Positions 15,618 through 23,426 of a DNA stretch of 64,000 nt are shown in pieces (within the stretch, counting starts at the first letter, position 1; each line of letters begins with the position of its first letter). The stretch is from an uncultured Lachnospiraceae bacterium (GTDB taxonomy: Bacteria > Bacillota > Clostridia > Lachnospirales > Lachnospiraceae). The notes below the pieces were generated by a model. The model was not told the DNA's origin, made no database searches, and saw only the letters and a list, made by a program, of their open reading frames with translations. Location of the stretch: the NCBI GenBank assembly GCA_900550285.1, contig URRW01000006.1, positions 1 through 64,000 of the forward strand. Direction: 5' to 3'. Both the position numbers and the translations under genes were made by a program.

Positions 15618-17198
15618 ATGGCGCAAAGAAAAGTAACTGCGATTCCGGCTACCATCAGCCGATACACGGCCACGCCGATCAACAGCACGAAAAAACGCCG
15701 CGTTGCCGGATATGCCCGCGTTTCGACCGACCACGAAGACCAGACCACGAGCTACGAGGCGCAAGTCGATTACTATACCAACTACATCAAGAGCCGGGAC
15801 GATTGGGAGTTTGTCGCCATATACACGGACGAAGGAATCTCAGCAACGAACACCAAAAAGCGCGAGGGCTTCAAAACAATGATCGCCGATGCCCTTGCCG
15901 GGAAAATCGACCTCATCGTTACCAAGAGCGTGAGCCGTTTCGCAAGGAACACGGTAGACAGCCTTACCACGGTGCGGAAACTAAAGGACGAGGGCATTGA
16001 GATTTATTTCGAGAAGGAAAACATATGGACGCTGGATTCCAAGGGCGAACTGCTCATCACCATTATGTCGAGCCTTGCGCAGGAAGAAAGCCGCTCCATT
16101 TCCGAAAACGTCACCTGGGGGCAGCGCAAGCGCATGGCAGACGGAAAGGTCAGCTTTGCTTACAGTCGCTTCCTTGGGCTGGACAAGGATAAAGAAACCG
16201 GCAAAATTGTGGTCAATCCCGAACAGGCAGAAACCGTGCGGCTGATCTTCCACCTGTTCCTTGAGGGCATGACGCCGCACTCCATCGCTACGGAACTTAC
16301 GAGCCGGGGCATCAAGACGCCTGCGGGCAAGGATGTGTGGAACCAACAGACGGTGCGCCGGATGCTCTCGAATGAGAAGTACAAGGGCGACGCCCTTTTG
16401 CAGAAGGAGTTCACGGTAGACTTCCTGCAGAAAAAGATGAAGAAGAACGAGGGCGAAGTTCCGCAATACTATGTGGAGGGCAACCACGAGGCAATCATCA
16501 GCCCGGCGGTGTTCGACTTGGTGCAGGCGGAGCTTGCCAAGCGCACGAAGGGCGGTTCACGCTACAGCGGCGTGAGCATTTTCTCAAACAAAATCAAATG
16601 TGCCGACTGCGGCGGATGGTTCGGCTCGAAGGTCTGGCATTCCACAGACCGCTACCGCAAGGTAATCTACCGCTGCAACCGCAAGTACAACGGAGACAAA
16701 TGCGAGACTCCCCATGTTACGGAGAACGAGGTTAAGGCGGCATTTGTGTCGGCATACAACCAACTCGTGACGGAGAAAAAAGAGATCATTGCCAATGCAG
16801 AGATCATCCGCAAAACGCTCTGTGTCACCGATGCCCTGCAGGAAGAAAAGGGCAAGCTGGAGGAAGAGATGGCGGTGCTGGTGGAAATGACGCAGAACAT
16901 CGTGGCGGAGAATGCCCGTGTCGCACAGGACCAGGACGAGTACCAGAAACGCTACGATGGGCTTGTCCAGCGATACGATACGGCGAAGGCTCGGTACGAT
17001 GAGGTGGTAGCCGCCATCTCCGCCAAGGAAGCGCAGAGCGAACGGCTGGCAAACTTCATCAAGGTGCTGAAAGCCCAGGACGGCACCATCAGCGAGTTTG
17101 ACGGCAGCCTTTGGGGCAGTATGGTCGAGTTCGTCACGGTGGGCAGGGGCAAGGAGATCACGGTCACTTTCCGGGACGGTACGGAGATACAGGCATAA
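15618..17198 (+). CDS. large serine recombinase (second copy)
   Basis: A 526-aa site-specific recombinase. The catalytic domain (about residues 28-180) has AGYARVSTDHEDQ with the nucleophilic serine, DEGISATNTKKREGF and KSVSRFARNT. The recombinase domain (MTPHSIATELTSRGIKTP, MLSNEKYKGDALLQKEF), a zinc ribbon (CADCGGWFGS ... YRCNRK ... C) and a long C-terminal coiled coil (about residues 385-480) follow. The full coiled-coil makes this a better candidate for an active integrase than the first copy. The two share blocks such as EFTVDFL and NVTWGQRKR. A terminator at 17218-17247 closes the transcript. Ribosome binding site GGAAGGAG precedes ATG 15618. Confidence 0.95.
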   Translation: MAQRKVTAIPATISRYTATPINSTKKRRVAGYARVSTDHEDQTTSYEAQVDYYTNYIKSRDDWEFVAIYTDEGISATNTKKREGFKTMIADALAGKIDLIVTKSVSRFARNTVDSLTTVRKLKDEGIEIYFEKENIWTLDSKGELLITIMSSLAQEESRSISENVTWGQRKRMADGKVSFAYSRFLGLDKDKETGKIVVNPEQAETVRLIFHLFLEGMTPHSIATELTSRGIKTPAGKDVWNQQTVRRMLSNEKYKGDALLQKEFTVDFLQKKMKKNEGEVPQYYVEGNHEAIISPAVFDLVQAELAKRTKGGSRYSGVSIFSNKIKCADCGGWFGSKVWHSTDRYRKVIYRCNRKYNGDKCETPHVTENEVKAAFVSAYNQLVTEKKEIIANAEIIRKTLCVTDALQEEKGKLEEEMAVLVEMTQNIVAENARVAQDQDEYQKRYDGLVQRYDTAKARYDEVVAAISAKEAQSERLANFIKVLKAQDGTISEFDGSLWGSMVEFVTVGRGKEITVTFRDGTEIQA

Positions 17199-17217
17199 CA
17201 GATACACAGACAGGAAC

Positions 17218-17247
17218 GGCACTCGGCTACGGTCGGGTGCTTTTTTG
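17218..17247 (+). terminator. terminator after the second recombinase
   Basis: GGCACTCGGC and GTCGGGTGC form a stem followed by TTTTTTG, 20 bases after the recombinase stop. Confidence 0.8.
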
Positions 17248-17275
17248 TTATGGGGTAGAAATGTTCATAAATATG

Positions 17276-17284
17276 TGATATAAT
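17276..17284 (+). promoter_or_regulatory. extended -10 promoter of the XRE/DUF4268 pair
   Basis: TGATATAAT matches the extended -10 form (TGn followed by TATAAT). No good -35 box is visible, as is common for this promoter class. The XRE gene starts 65 bases downstream. Confidence 0.55.
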
Positions 17285-17348
17285 AAATAACACTTTGAGT
17301 GCAATAAACCAACAAAATTATCGTTAGAAACAACAGAGGGATTGAAAT

Positions 17349-17564
17349 ATGGTCAAGAACAATTTTGAAGTCGATGTCAAAGTAAAGTGCATCGAAGCTG
17401 ATATGACACAGGCGAAACTCGGAGAGGAAGTCGGTACAACGGGTCAGTATGTGAATCGGCTCATCAAGAAAGGCGATTCCATCGTGAATAAAACCTTTGT
17501 TCAGATGCTCGAAGTTCTGGGCTATGATATTCAGCTTACCTATGTAAAGCGCGAGGAGGAGTAA
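17349..17564 (+). CDS. XRE-type helix-turn-helix protein
   Basis: The 71-aa protein is almost entirely a Cro/CI-type DNA-binding domain: KCIEADMTQAKLGEEVGTTG, then YVNRLIKKGDSIVNKTFVQM and a short C-terminal strand. It is the first gene of a pair: the next begins four bases after its stop. Small XRE proteins directly before an effector gene usually act as its repressor, in the manner of toxin-antitoxin or defence loci. The promoter is the extended -10 at 17276. Confidence 0.8.
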   Translation: MVKNNFEVDVKVKCIEADMTQAKLGEEVGTTGQYVNRLIKKGDSIVNKTFVQMLEVLGYDIQLTYVKREEE

Positions 17565-17568
17565 GACA

Positions 17569-18495
17569 ATGGTGAACTTGAGCAGACTTGAAGAAATAAA
17601 AGATCTGCGGACGGTGTGGCCGCATGAAGCCTTGGACTTTACTCCGTGGCTTTCACAGGACGATAACATCGCTCTCCTTGCAGATGCAGTGGGGCTTGAT
17701 ATTACCGTTGATGAGACAGAGTCTTCCGTGGGAGATTTCAATGTCGATATCTTTGCGTCTGAGACGGGGACGGATCGGAAAATCATCATAGAGAATCAAC
17801 TGGAGGATACCAACCACGACCACCTCGGCAAGCTGATAACCTATGCGTCTGGTAAATCTGCGGATGTGATTATATGGGTCGTGAAACACGCTCGTGAGGA
17901 ACACAAGGCGGCTATCGAATGGCTGAACAACCATACCGATGAGAAAATTGGATTCTTCCTCTGTGAGATAAAACTGTATCGCATCGGTACTTCCGAGCCT
18001 GCCGTGAAGTTTGAGGTCATTGAAAAACCTAACGACTGGACAAAGGAAGTAAAAAAGAGCGAGTCTGCAAATGGGACTCAGCAGCAGAGATACGATTATT
18101 GGGTGGCGTTCCAGGACTACGCTTTCCAAAACGCACAGTTTGCAAAGAACTTCAATCGCAGGAAGCCGTCTATGGATCATTGGATGAACTTCAGCGTGGG
18201 TTCTTCTGCCTGCCACATCGCCGTGTCGCAGATTCAGAAGCGGAACGAACTGGACGTGGAACTGTATATCAGCGAGGATAAAGACCTGTTCCACTCACTC
18301 TTTGATAATAAAGACGATATCGAATCCGACGCTGAATTAACCTTTGACTGGCGAGAACTGCCGGAGCGTAAGGCAAGCCGTATCGTTATCGAGAAGAGCG
18401 TAACTTTCGGTGACAAGAATCAATGGAACGCACAGTTCGACTGGATAATTGATGTCATGCTCAAGATGAAGAAGGCGTTCAAAAAGTATCTGTGA
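17569..18495 (+). CDS. DUF4268 protein with PD-(D/E)XK nuclease-like fold
   Basis: The 308-aa protein matches DUF4268 proteins. The N-terminal half has the nuclease-like core DFNVDIFASETGTDRKIIIENQLEDT (given in two parts in the family: the acidic D in VDIFA at about residue 60 and the ENQ variant of the ExK motif at about residue 72), then HDHLGKLITYASG. The C-terminal half is the DUF4268 domain proper (RYDYWVAFQDYAFQN ... KPSMDHWMNFSVGSS). Related domains occur in restriction and other anti-phage loci. Cleavage activity is plausible but not shown. It sits four bases after the XRE gene and probably forms a two-gene unit with it. Confidence 0.8.
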   Translation: MVNLSRLEEIKDLRTVWPHEALDFTPWLSQDDNIALLADAVGLDITVDETESSVGDFNVDIFASETGTDRKIIIENQLEDTNHDHLGKLITYASGKSADVIIWVVKHAREEHKAAIEWLNNHTDEKIGFFLCEIKLYRIGTSEPAVKFEVIEKPNDWTKEVKKSESANGTQQQRYDYWVAFQDYAFQNAQFAKNFNRRKPSMDHWMNFSVGSSACHIAVSQIQKRNELDVELYISEDKDLFHSLFDNKDDIESDAELTFDWRELPERKASRIVIEKSVTFGDKNQWNAQFDWIIDVMLKMKKAFKKYL

Positions 18496-18517
18496 TTGAA
18501 GAATGCGGAGGGCTGCT

Positions 18518-18697
18518 ATGAAGCAGATTAAGAATTCGGAGTACGAGGAGTTTCAGAAGTATCTCCATGATAAGAATAACGGTCGCATACTGACGCCGGA
18601 CGGCTTGCGATTTATCTGTCAGGCGAATGGTTACGATCCGGAGAGAATCGGTAAGCATATGCTTGAAGTAATGGCGCGGCAGCAGAGCCAACAATAA
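18518..18697 (+). CDS. small protein of unknown function
   Basis: A 59-aa helical protein starting at ATG 18518, five bases after GGAGGG; the upstream ATG 18503 lacks a site. It reads MKQIKNSEYEEFQKYLHDKN and continues with ILTPDGLRFICQANGYDPERIGKHMLEVM (partly quoted). It is 22 bases downstream of the DUF4268 gene and 26 bases before the membrane protein gene, so it is probably in the same operon. I do not recognise the family. Confidence 0.6.
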   Translation: MKQIKNSEYEEFQKYLHDKNNGRILTPDGLRFICQANGYDPERIGKHMLEVMARQQSQQ

Positions 18698-18723
18698 AAC
18701 AGAATGAGGAGGATTACACAGCT

Positions 18724-19329
18724 ATGGAATATACGCCAATTGAAAAACAGGCACTTGATATGATGAAAAGGACAGACTTTAAGAATCTGTCAAAAACGGA
18801 TGTTTTGAGTATAGCATCAAAATTAAGTGAACTGCGTCCAGATGTTGCAAAAGACGTCATTGCACAGTTCCCTGAATTTGTAAAATTGATTCAGTCATCC
18901 ATGTCTGAGTACAAGGATATCTTGGGAACTATAATTTCAAGCGATGATGAAAGCATAAAACAGGTTTATGCAACAGCCGATAAAGAACTGGATATCTCGG
19001 CAGACAGCAGAAAACAATTCTATGATTTTGCTGAAAAAGTGCACGCCGATCTAAGTAAATGCTTGGATAATCTACAGTTGAGCGCGGAAGAACGAGATGC
19101 CATTCTTGAGAAAGAAATGGAAATTCTGAAAACTGTAAGCGAAAAGGATACTGAGATTCGTTTACAGGAAACAGAAACGGTTCAGATGGTTGATAAGAAG
19201 GATTCGGAGAAGCGTCAGTTTAATTGGGGCATCGTAAAGGTCGCAAGTTCTGTTCTTGTGGCTGGATTGGTGATCGGAGTAAGTGTTCTTGGCGGCAATG
19301 TGAATATTAAACTGCCGAAGAAGATATAG
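18724..19329 (+). CDS. single-span membrane protein of unknown function
   Basis: The 201-aa protein has a long charged helical N-terminal part (residues 1-165) and one hydrophobic C-terminal segment (about residues 170-192: VKVASSVLVAGLVIGVSVLG), followed by a short basic tail. Such a tail-anchored layout recurs in anti-phage effectors, but there is no family I can name. The gene starts behind GAGGAGG and lies 26 bases after the small gene upstream and ten bases before the acetyltransferase. It is more AT-rich than the recombinase region. Confidence 0.6.
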   Translation: MEYTPIEKQALDMMKRTDFKNLSKTDVLSIASKLSELRPDVAKDVIAQFPEFVKLIQSSMSEYKDILGTIISSDDESIKQVYATADKELDISADSRKQFYDFAEKVHADLSKCLDNLQLSAEERDAILEKEMEILKTVSEKDTEIRLQETETVQMVDKKDSEKRQFNWGIVKVASSVLVAGLVIGVSVLGGNVNIKLPKKI

Positions 19330-19339
19330 GAGCGAACTA

Positions 19340-19888
19340 ATGATATTGAAAACCGAGCGTCTTATTCTGCGCCGCTGGGAAGAAAGCGATGCAGAGGATT
19401 TATACAAATACGCCAGCAATCCCGATGTAGGGCCGATTGCTGGGTGGCCTGCTCATCAGAGTTTAGATGAAAGTAGGAAAGTGATTAATAATGTCTTCAA
19501 TAGCAAAGAGGCGTATGCTATCTGCCTAAAAGAAGACGGCAAGGCTATCGGTGCTATTGAACTGAAACTAAATGGCCATACCGATATGACAGAAAGAGAT
19601 GATGAATGCGAACTTGGCTACTGGCTTGGAAAACCGTTCTGGGGTCAAGGACTGATGCCGGAAGCTGCAAGAGAAATCCTGCGCCACGCTTTTGAGGATA
19701 TCGGCATGAGCAAGGTGTGGTGTGGATATTATGAAGGCAACACCAAATCGAAACGTGTCCAGGAGAAGGTCGGCTTTAAGTATCAGTGGACTACCGAGGG
19801 TGTTGATGTTCCGCTGATGCACGAGAAACGGACAGGTCATGTAAATTCCATGACTGCATTTGAGATATGTGGATCTGTATTCAGATGA
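19340..19888 (+). CDS. GNAT acetyltransferase, RimJ/RimL type, altered C-terminus
   Basis: The 182-aa protein has the GNAT fold of RimJ/RimL-like N-acetyltransferases: it opens LKTERLILRRWEESDAEDLY, has the acetyl-CoA loop region ELGYWLGKPFWGQGLMPEAA and ends GFKYQWTTEGV followed by HVNSMTAF. These enzymes acetylate amines using acetyl-CoA; the substrate is unknown. The last nine or so codons are read from sequence that, in another frame, belongs to the hsdR fragment, so the native C-terminus was probably replaced at the island junction near 19853. The fold core is intact and activity may survive. Confidence 0.85.
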   Translation: MILKTERLILRRWEESDAEDLYKYASNPDVGPIAGWPAHQSLDESRKVINNVFNSKEAYAICLKEDGKAIGAIELKLNGHTDMTERDDECELGYWLGKPFWGQGLMPEAAREILRHAFEDIGMSKVWCGYYEGNTKSKRVQEKVGFKYQWTTEGVDVPLMHEKRTGHVNSMTAFEICGSVFR

Positions 19889-20774
19889 GAAAAATTATGA
19901 CCGTTTATCGTTTGAGGATACGGTTATTGTCAGGGAAGAGGTGGCGCCGCTTATTTTGCCGGATCAGGATGAGGCGAGTGCGGTCAGGTTTGACGCGCTT
20001 CTTTATGGGATGGAGCTGGCGCAGCTTTCCGGGCGCGGCTATGGAAAGCTGAAAAGCGATCTGATAAAAAAGGTCAGCGGAGTTGCCGGAGTTGCGAATA
20101 TTCCGGAAATCCAGACGCAAAAGGAGCTGATCGGAAAAATCCTTCAGACCGATTATGTGGATCGGGCGGGCATAGAAGATCTGGAGCATATCCGGGAGAG
20201 CATCAGGAATCTGATCAAATATATTCCGAAGAAAAAAATGAGATATGATACGGATTTTGCAGACGATATTCTTTCGACGGAATGGAATGAAGCGGAGCTT
20301 GAAAATGATGATTTGAAAAATTACAAGGCGAAAGCGGAGTATTATATCCGTCAGCATCAGGATCATATTGCGATTGCAAAATTAAAGATGAATAAGCCGT
20401 TGAGCCAGACGGATGTGAAAGCGTTAGAGCAGATTTTATGGGAAGAGGTCGGAACCCAGAAGGACTATGAGCAGGAGTACGGGAAGAAGCCGCTTGGAGA
20501 ATTTGTAAGGAGCATTGTAGGTCTGGACATGAATGCCGCAAAAGAAGCCTTTTCGGCATATCTGGATGAAAGCTATATGGACAGCAGGCAGATTTATTTT
20601 GTGAATCAGATTGTGGAGTATGTTGTCCAGAATGGAATGCTGACGGATTTTTCGGTGCTGCAGGAGGCTCCTTTTACGGATCGCGGAAGCATTGTGGATA
20701 TTTTTGAAGATTTGTCAGTCTGGAAGGGAATCCGGAATGTGATCGATCAGATCAATGCAAATGCGGCGGCATAA
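19860..20774 (+). pseudogene. hsdR: type I restriction subunit HsdR, C-terminal fragment
   Basis: The reading frame (304 aa) matches the C-terminal helical domain of type I restriction enzymes: LRYVDLYSDEKNYDRLSFED, then LPDQDEASAVRFDALLYGMELA and VWKGIRNVIDQI at the end. The nuclease, helicase motor and N-terminal parts are absent. A stop codon sits two codons before TTG 19860 (reading stop-L-H then this TTG), so there is no genuine start. It is the right-hand remnant of the type I locus whose hsdM fragment lies at 2350-2961; hsdS and most of hsdR have been lost. The domain mediates assembly with HsdM, so the piece has no independent function. Confidence 0.85.
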
Positions 20775-20816
20775 AGTCAGCGTTACGTCTCATTTTGCCC
20801 CCCTGAATTTCCGCCC

Positions 20817-20845
20817 TTGTTCCCGCCCCCCATCTATGGTAAAAT
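20817..20845 (+). promoter_or_regulatory. promoter of the adenosyltransferase gene
   Basis: TTGTTC (20817-20822) and TAAAAT (20840-20845), 17 bases apart, 100 bases before the start codon. Confidence 0.5.
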
Positions 20846-20944
20846 ATACCCATATGCGGCGGCAGGAAAATCCCGCATTCCCGTCTCCATCGAATACGGG
20901 GACGCATGCCGCAGCCAGAAAAAACGGGGGAAGGAATTTTTGAT

Positions 20945-21424
20945 ATGGGCAGGATTCAGATTTTTACCGGCGGCGGTTACGGCAAGACGCCGGCTGCGCT
21001 GGGGGAAGCGCTGCTTGCGGCGTCGAAGGGCCAGCGCGTTGTGATCATCCAGTTTTTAAAAGGAAGAGGGCTGGATGACAACGGATTTGAGAGAAAGCTG
21101 GAGCCGGAGATCAAGATTTTCCGCTTTGAAAAGTCGGACAGCGATTATTTTTCGCTTCCGAAGGAGAGGCAGCAGGAGGAGGTCCGCAATATCCGGAACG
21201 GTTTAAACTTTGCCAAAAAGGTGCTGACGACGGGAGAATGCGATCTGCTTGTGTTGGACGAGGTGCTTGAGCTTGTACAAAAGGACATTATCGAAGAGGA
21301 AGAGCTGGAAAGCGTTCTGGAGGTAAGAAGCGAGGATACGGATGTGACGCTGACGGGGCGGCATCTGGGAGAACGGTTAAAAGCCGTAGCCGACAGGATT
21401 TCCTGCATCGAAAAGCTCAAGTAA
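20945..21424 (+). CDS. cob(I)yrinic acid a,c-diamide adenosyltransferase, CobO type
   Basis: The 159-aa protein belongs to the CobO/CobA/BtuR family, which attaches the adenosyl group of ATP to cobalamin precursors. Family features are GRIQIFTGGGYGKTPAALGE with the P-loop at about residues 8-15, VVIIQFLKGRG, and CDLLVLDEVLELV. The usual P-loop is GDGKGKTT; here it reads GGGYGKTP, with tyrosine for the first lysine and proline for the terminal threonine. Start ATG 20945 follows GGGGGAAGG. No other cobalamin gene is nearby, so it may serve salvage. The altered loop could mark a specialised subfamily. Confidence 0.8.
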   Translation: MGRIQIFTGGGYGKTPAALGEALLAASKGQRVVIIQFLKGRGLDDNGFERKLEPEIKIFRFEKSDSDYFSLPKERQQEEVRNIRNGLNFAKKVLTTGECDLLVLDEVLELVQKDIIEEEELESVLEVRSEDTDVTLTGRHLGERLKAVADRISCIEKLK

Positions 21425-21450
21425 GGCGCAGCGGACGGGCGAGTGTTTCG

Positions 21451-21479
21451 TTGACAGCAAACGCCCCGGGTGCTATGAT
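21451..21479 (+). promoter_or_regulatory. sigma-A promoter of dapA
   Basis: TTGACA (21451-21456) and TATGAT (21474-21479) with a 17-base spacer, 77 bases before the dapA start. Confidence 0.8.
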
Positions 21480-21555
21480 ATTTTTGTGGATTTTTGAAGC
21501 ATTCTGCCGAGGGCAGCGGTGCATATATTTTTGACGGGAGTATCAGGAGGTTGAT

Positions 21556-22440
21556 ATGGCAATATTTGAAGGCGCGGGCGTAGCGATCATTACGCCTTTT
21601 CATGAGGATGGTTCCGTAGACTACGAGCGTTTCGGAGAGATCATCGAGCATCAGATCGCGAACCATACGGATGCGATTATCGTGTGCGGGACCACAGGCG
21701 AGTCCGCGACGATGACGCACGAGGAGCATCTGGATGTGATCCGTTACTGCGTAGAGAAGGTGGCGCACCGGATCCCGGTCATTGCAGGGACCGGCTCCAA
21801 CTGCACGGAGACTGCGGTATATCTGTCGAAGGAGGCGGAAAAGATCGGCGCGGACGGGCTGCTCGTAGTAACGCCTTATTATAACAAGGCGACCCAGAAC
21901 GGCCTGTATGTGCATTTTAAGACGGTAGCGGATGCGGTAAAGCTTCCTGTCCTTTTGTACAACGTGCCTTCCAGAACGGGCACGACGATCCTGCCGGAGA
22001 CGGTTGTGCGTCTGTGCAGGGAGGTTGAAAATATCGTGGGCGTAAAGGATGCGACCGGCAATATGAGCCAGACGGCGCATCTGATGAGCATTGCGGACGG
22101 CTGCGTGGATCTGTATTCCGGGGAAGACGCGCTGATCGTGCCGATCCTTTCCCTTGGCGGCAAGGGCGTGATTTCGGTGCTTTCCGATGTCGCCCCTCAG
22201 CAGACGCACGACATCTGCAGCCTGTATTTTGAAGGGAAGGTGCAGGAGAGCCGCGATCTGCAGTTAAAGGCAGTTCCGCTGGTGGAAGCGCTGTTTTGCG
22301 AGGTAAACCCGATCCCTGTAAAAAAGGCGATGGAGCTGATGGGGCTTTGTAGCGGTACGCTGCGGCTTCCGCTGACAGAGATGGAGCCGGAGAATGCACA
22401 GCGTCTGGAACGCGAGATGAAGAAATTCGGTATTTTATAA
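21556..22440 (+). CDS. dapA: 4-hydroxy-tetrahydrodipicolinate synthase
   Basis: A 294-aa TIM-barrel aldolase that condenses pyruvate with aspartate semialdehyde in the first committed step of lysine and diaminopimelate synthesis. Diagnostic motifs are GTTGESATMTHEEH (about residues 44-57), VVTPYYNKATQNGLYVHF with the catalytic tyrosine, YNVPSRTG, and VGVKDATGN with the Schiff-base lysine at about residue 161. Length is normal. Ribosome binding site AGGAGG precedes ATG 21556. dapB follows after 156 bases with a possible weak terminator between, so the genes may be partly independent. Confidence 0.97.
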   Translation: MAIFEGAGVAIITPFHEDGSVDYERFGEIIEHQIANHTDAIIVCGTTGESATMTHEEHLDVIRYCVEKVAHRIPVIAGTGSNCTETAVYLSKEAEKIGADGLLVVTPYYNKATQNGLYVHFKTVADAVKLPVLLYNVPSRTGTTILPETVVRLCREVENIVGVKDATGNMSQTAHLMSIADGCVDLYSGEDALIVPILSLGGKGVISVLSDVAPQQTHDICSLYFEGKVQESRDLQLKAVPLVEALFCEVNPIPVKKAMELMGLCSGTLRLPLTEMEPENAQRLEREMKKFGIL

Positions 22441-22493
22441 AAACACGACCCTTCGGGGATGCGCTGGGCGCACACGGTTTTAGGGCATGGCTT

Positions 22494-22528
22494 CAGGCTG
22501 GGACAAAAGGATGCCCCGGCCTGTTTTT
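22494..22528 (+). terminator. weak terminator or attenuator between dapA and dapB
   Basis: CAGGCTGGG (22494-22502) and CCCCGGCCTG (22514-22523) form an imperfect stem followed by TTTTTG. The next gene starts 70 bases later, so the structure could reduce rather than stop dapB expression. Confidence 0.45.
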
Positions 22529-22596
22529 GTGCTGAGGAAAGGATGCGTCCGGCAGATTGAAAAATATGCCGCACAGGCGGCGGAATAGAGGGAAAA

Positions 22597-23358
22597 ATGG
22601 TCAGAGTGATTATGAGCGGCTGCGGCGGGAAGATGGGAAAGGTGATCACGGAGCTTGTCGCAGGAGAAAAAGAGATGGAGATCGTAGCGGGGATCGATGT
22701 GGCGGACTGCACATCAGCTTCCTATCCGGTATTTAAAAACCTGAAGGAGTGCAGCGTGGACGCCGACGTGGTAATTGATTTTTCCAATGCGAAGGGGACG
22801 GACGCCCTTCTGGACAGCTGCGTGGAAAAAAAGCTTCCCTGCGTGCTGTGCACAACGGGGCTTTCGGCAGAGCAGATCGCCCATGTGGAACGGGCTTCCG
22901 AAAAGACGGCGATCCTGCGTTCCGGAAATATGTCTGTGGGGATCAACCTTTTGCTGAAGCTTTTGCGGCAGGCGGCGCCGGTGCTTGCAGAGGCGGGCTT
23001 TGACATGGAGATTGTAGAAAAACACCACAATCAGAAGGTGGACGCGCCCAGCGGGACGGCGCTGATGCTGGCGGACGCGGTAAACGAGGCGGCAGGCGGC
23101 GGCTACGAATATGTATATGACAGGTCGGGACGCAGGGAAAAACGCCCGGAAAAAGAGATCGGGATTTCTGCCGTGCGGGGCGGCACGATCGTGGGCGACC
23201 ATGACGTGATCTTTGCGGGGACAGACGAGGTGATCACAATTTCACACCGCGCCTATTCGAGAAATGTGTTTGCCAAGGGGGCAGTCGAGGCAGCGAAGTT
23301 TCTGGCGGGGAAAGAGGCAGGGCTGTACGACATGGGCAGCGTGATCGACGCCGGATAA
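22597..23358 (+). CDS. dapB: 4-hydroxy-tetrahydrodipicolinate reductase
   Basis: A 253-aa NAD(P)H-dependent reductase, second enzyme of the diaminopimelate pathway. The dinucleotide-binding loop is MSGCGGKMGKVI (about residues 5-16), the catalytic region reads EIVEKHHNQKVDAPSGTAL with the His/Lys pair and the substrate-binding Ser-Gly-Thr, and the C-terminus ends with YDMGSVI, a family hallmark. Start ATG 22597 follows AGAGGG. Together with dapA it supplies peptidoglycan and lysine precursors. Confidence 0.97.
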   Translation: MVRVIMSGCGGKMGKVITELVAGEKEMEIVAGIDVADCTSASYPVFKNLKECSVDADVVIDFSNAKGTDALLDSCVEKKLPCVLCTTGLSAEQIAHVERASEKTAILRSGNMSVGINLLLKLLRQAAPVLAEAGFDMEIVEKHHNQKVDAPSGTALMLADAVNEAAGGGYEYVYDRSGRREKRPEKEIGISAVRGGTIVGDHDVIFAGTDEVITISHRAYSRNVFAKGAVEAAKFLAGKEAGLYDMGSVIDAG

Positions 23359-23426
23359 CAGAGGGCATGGCGGGAGCACTTTAGAAGAGGCAGCGGAAAA
23401 AGAGGCTGAAACGGAGGGGCATTTTT

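Noticed and set aside
15981..16487. Minus-strand frame within the second recombinase
   Set aside because: It is an antisense shadow of a well-supported gene with no ribosome binding site.
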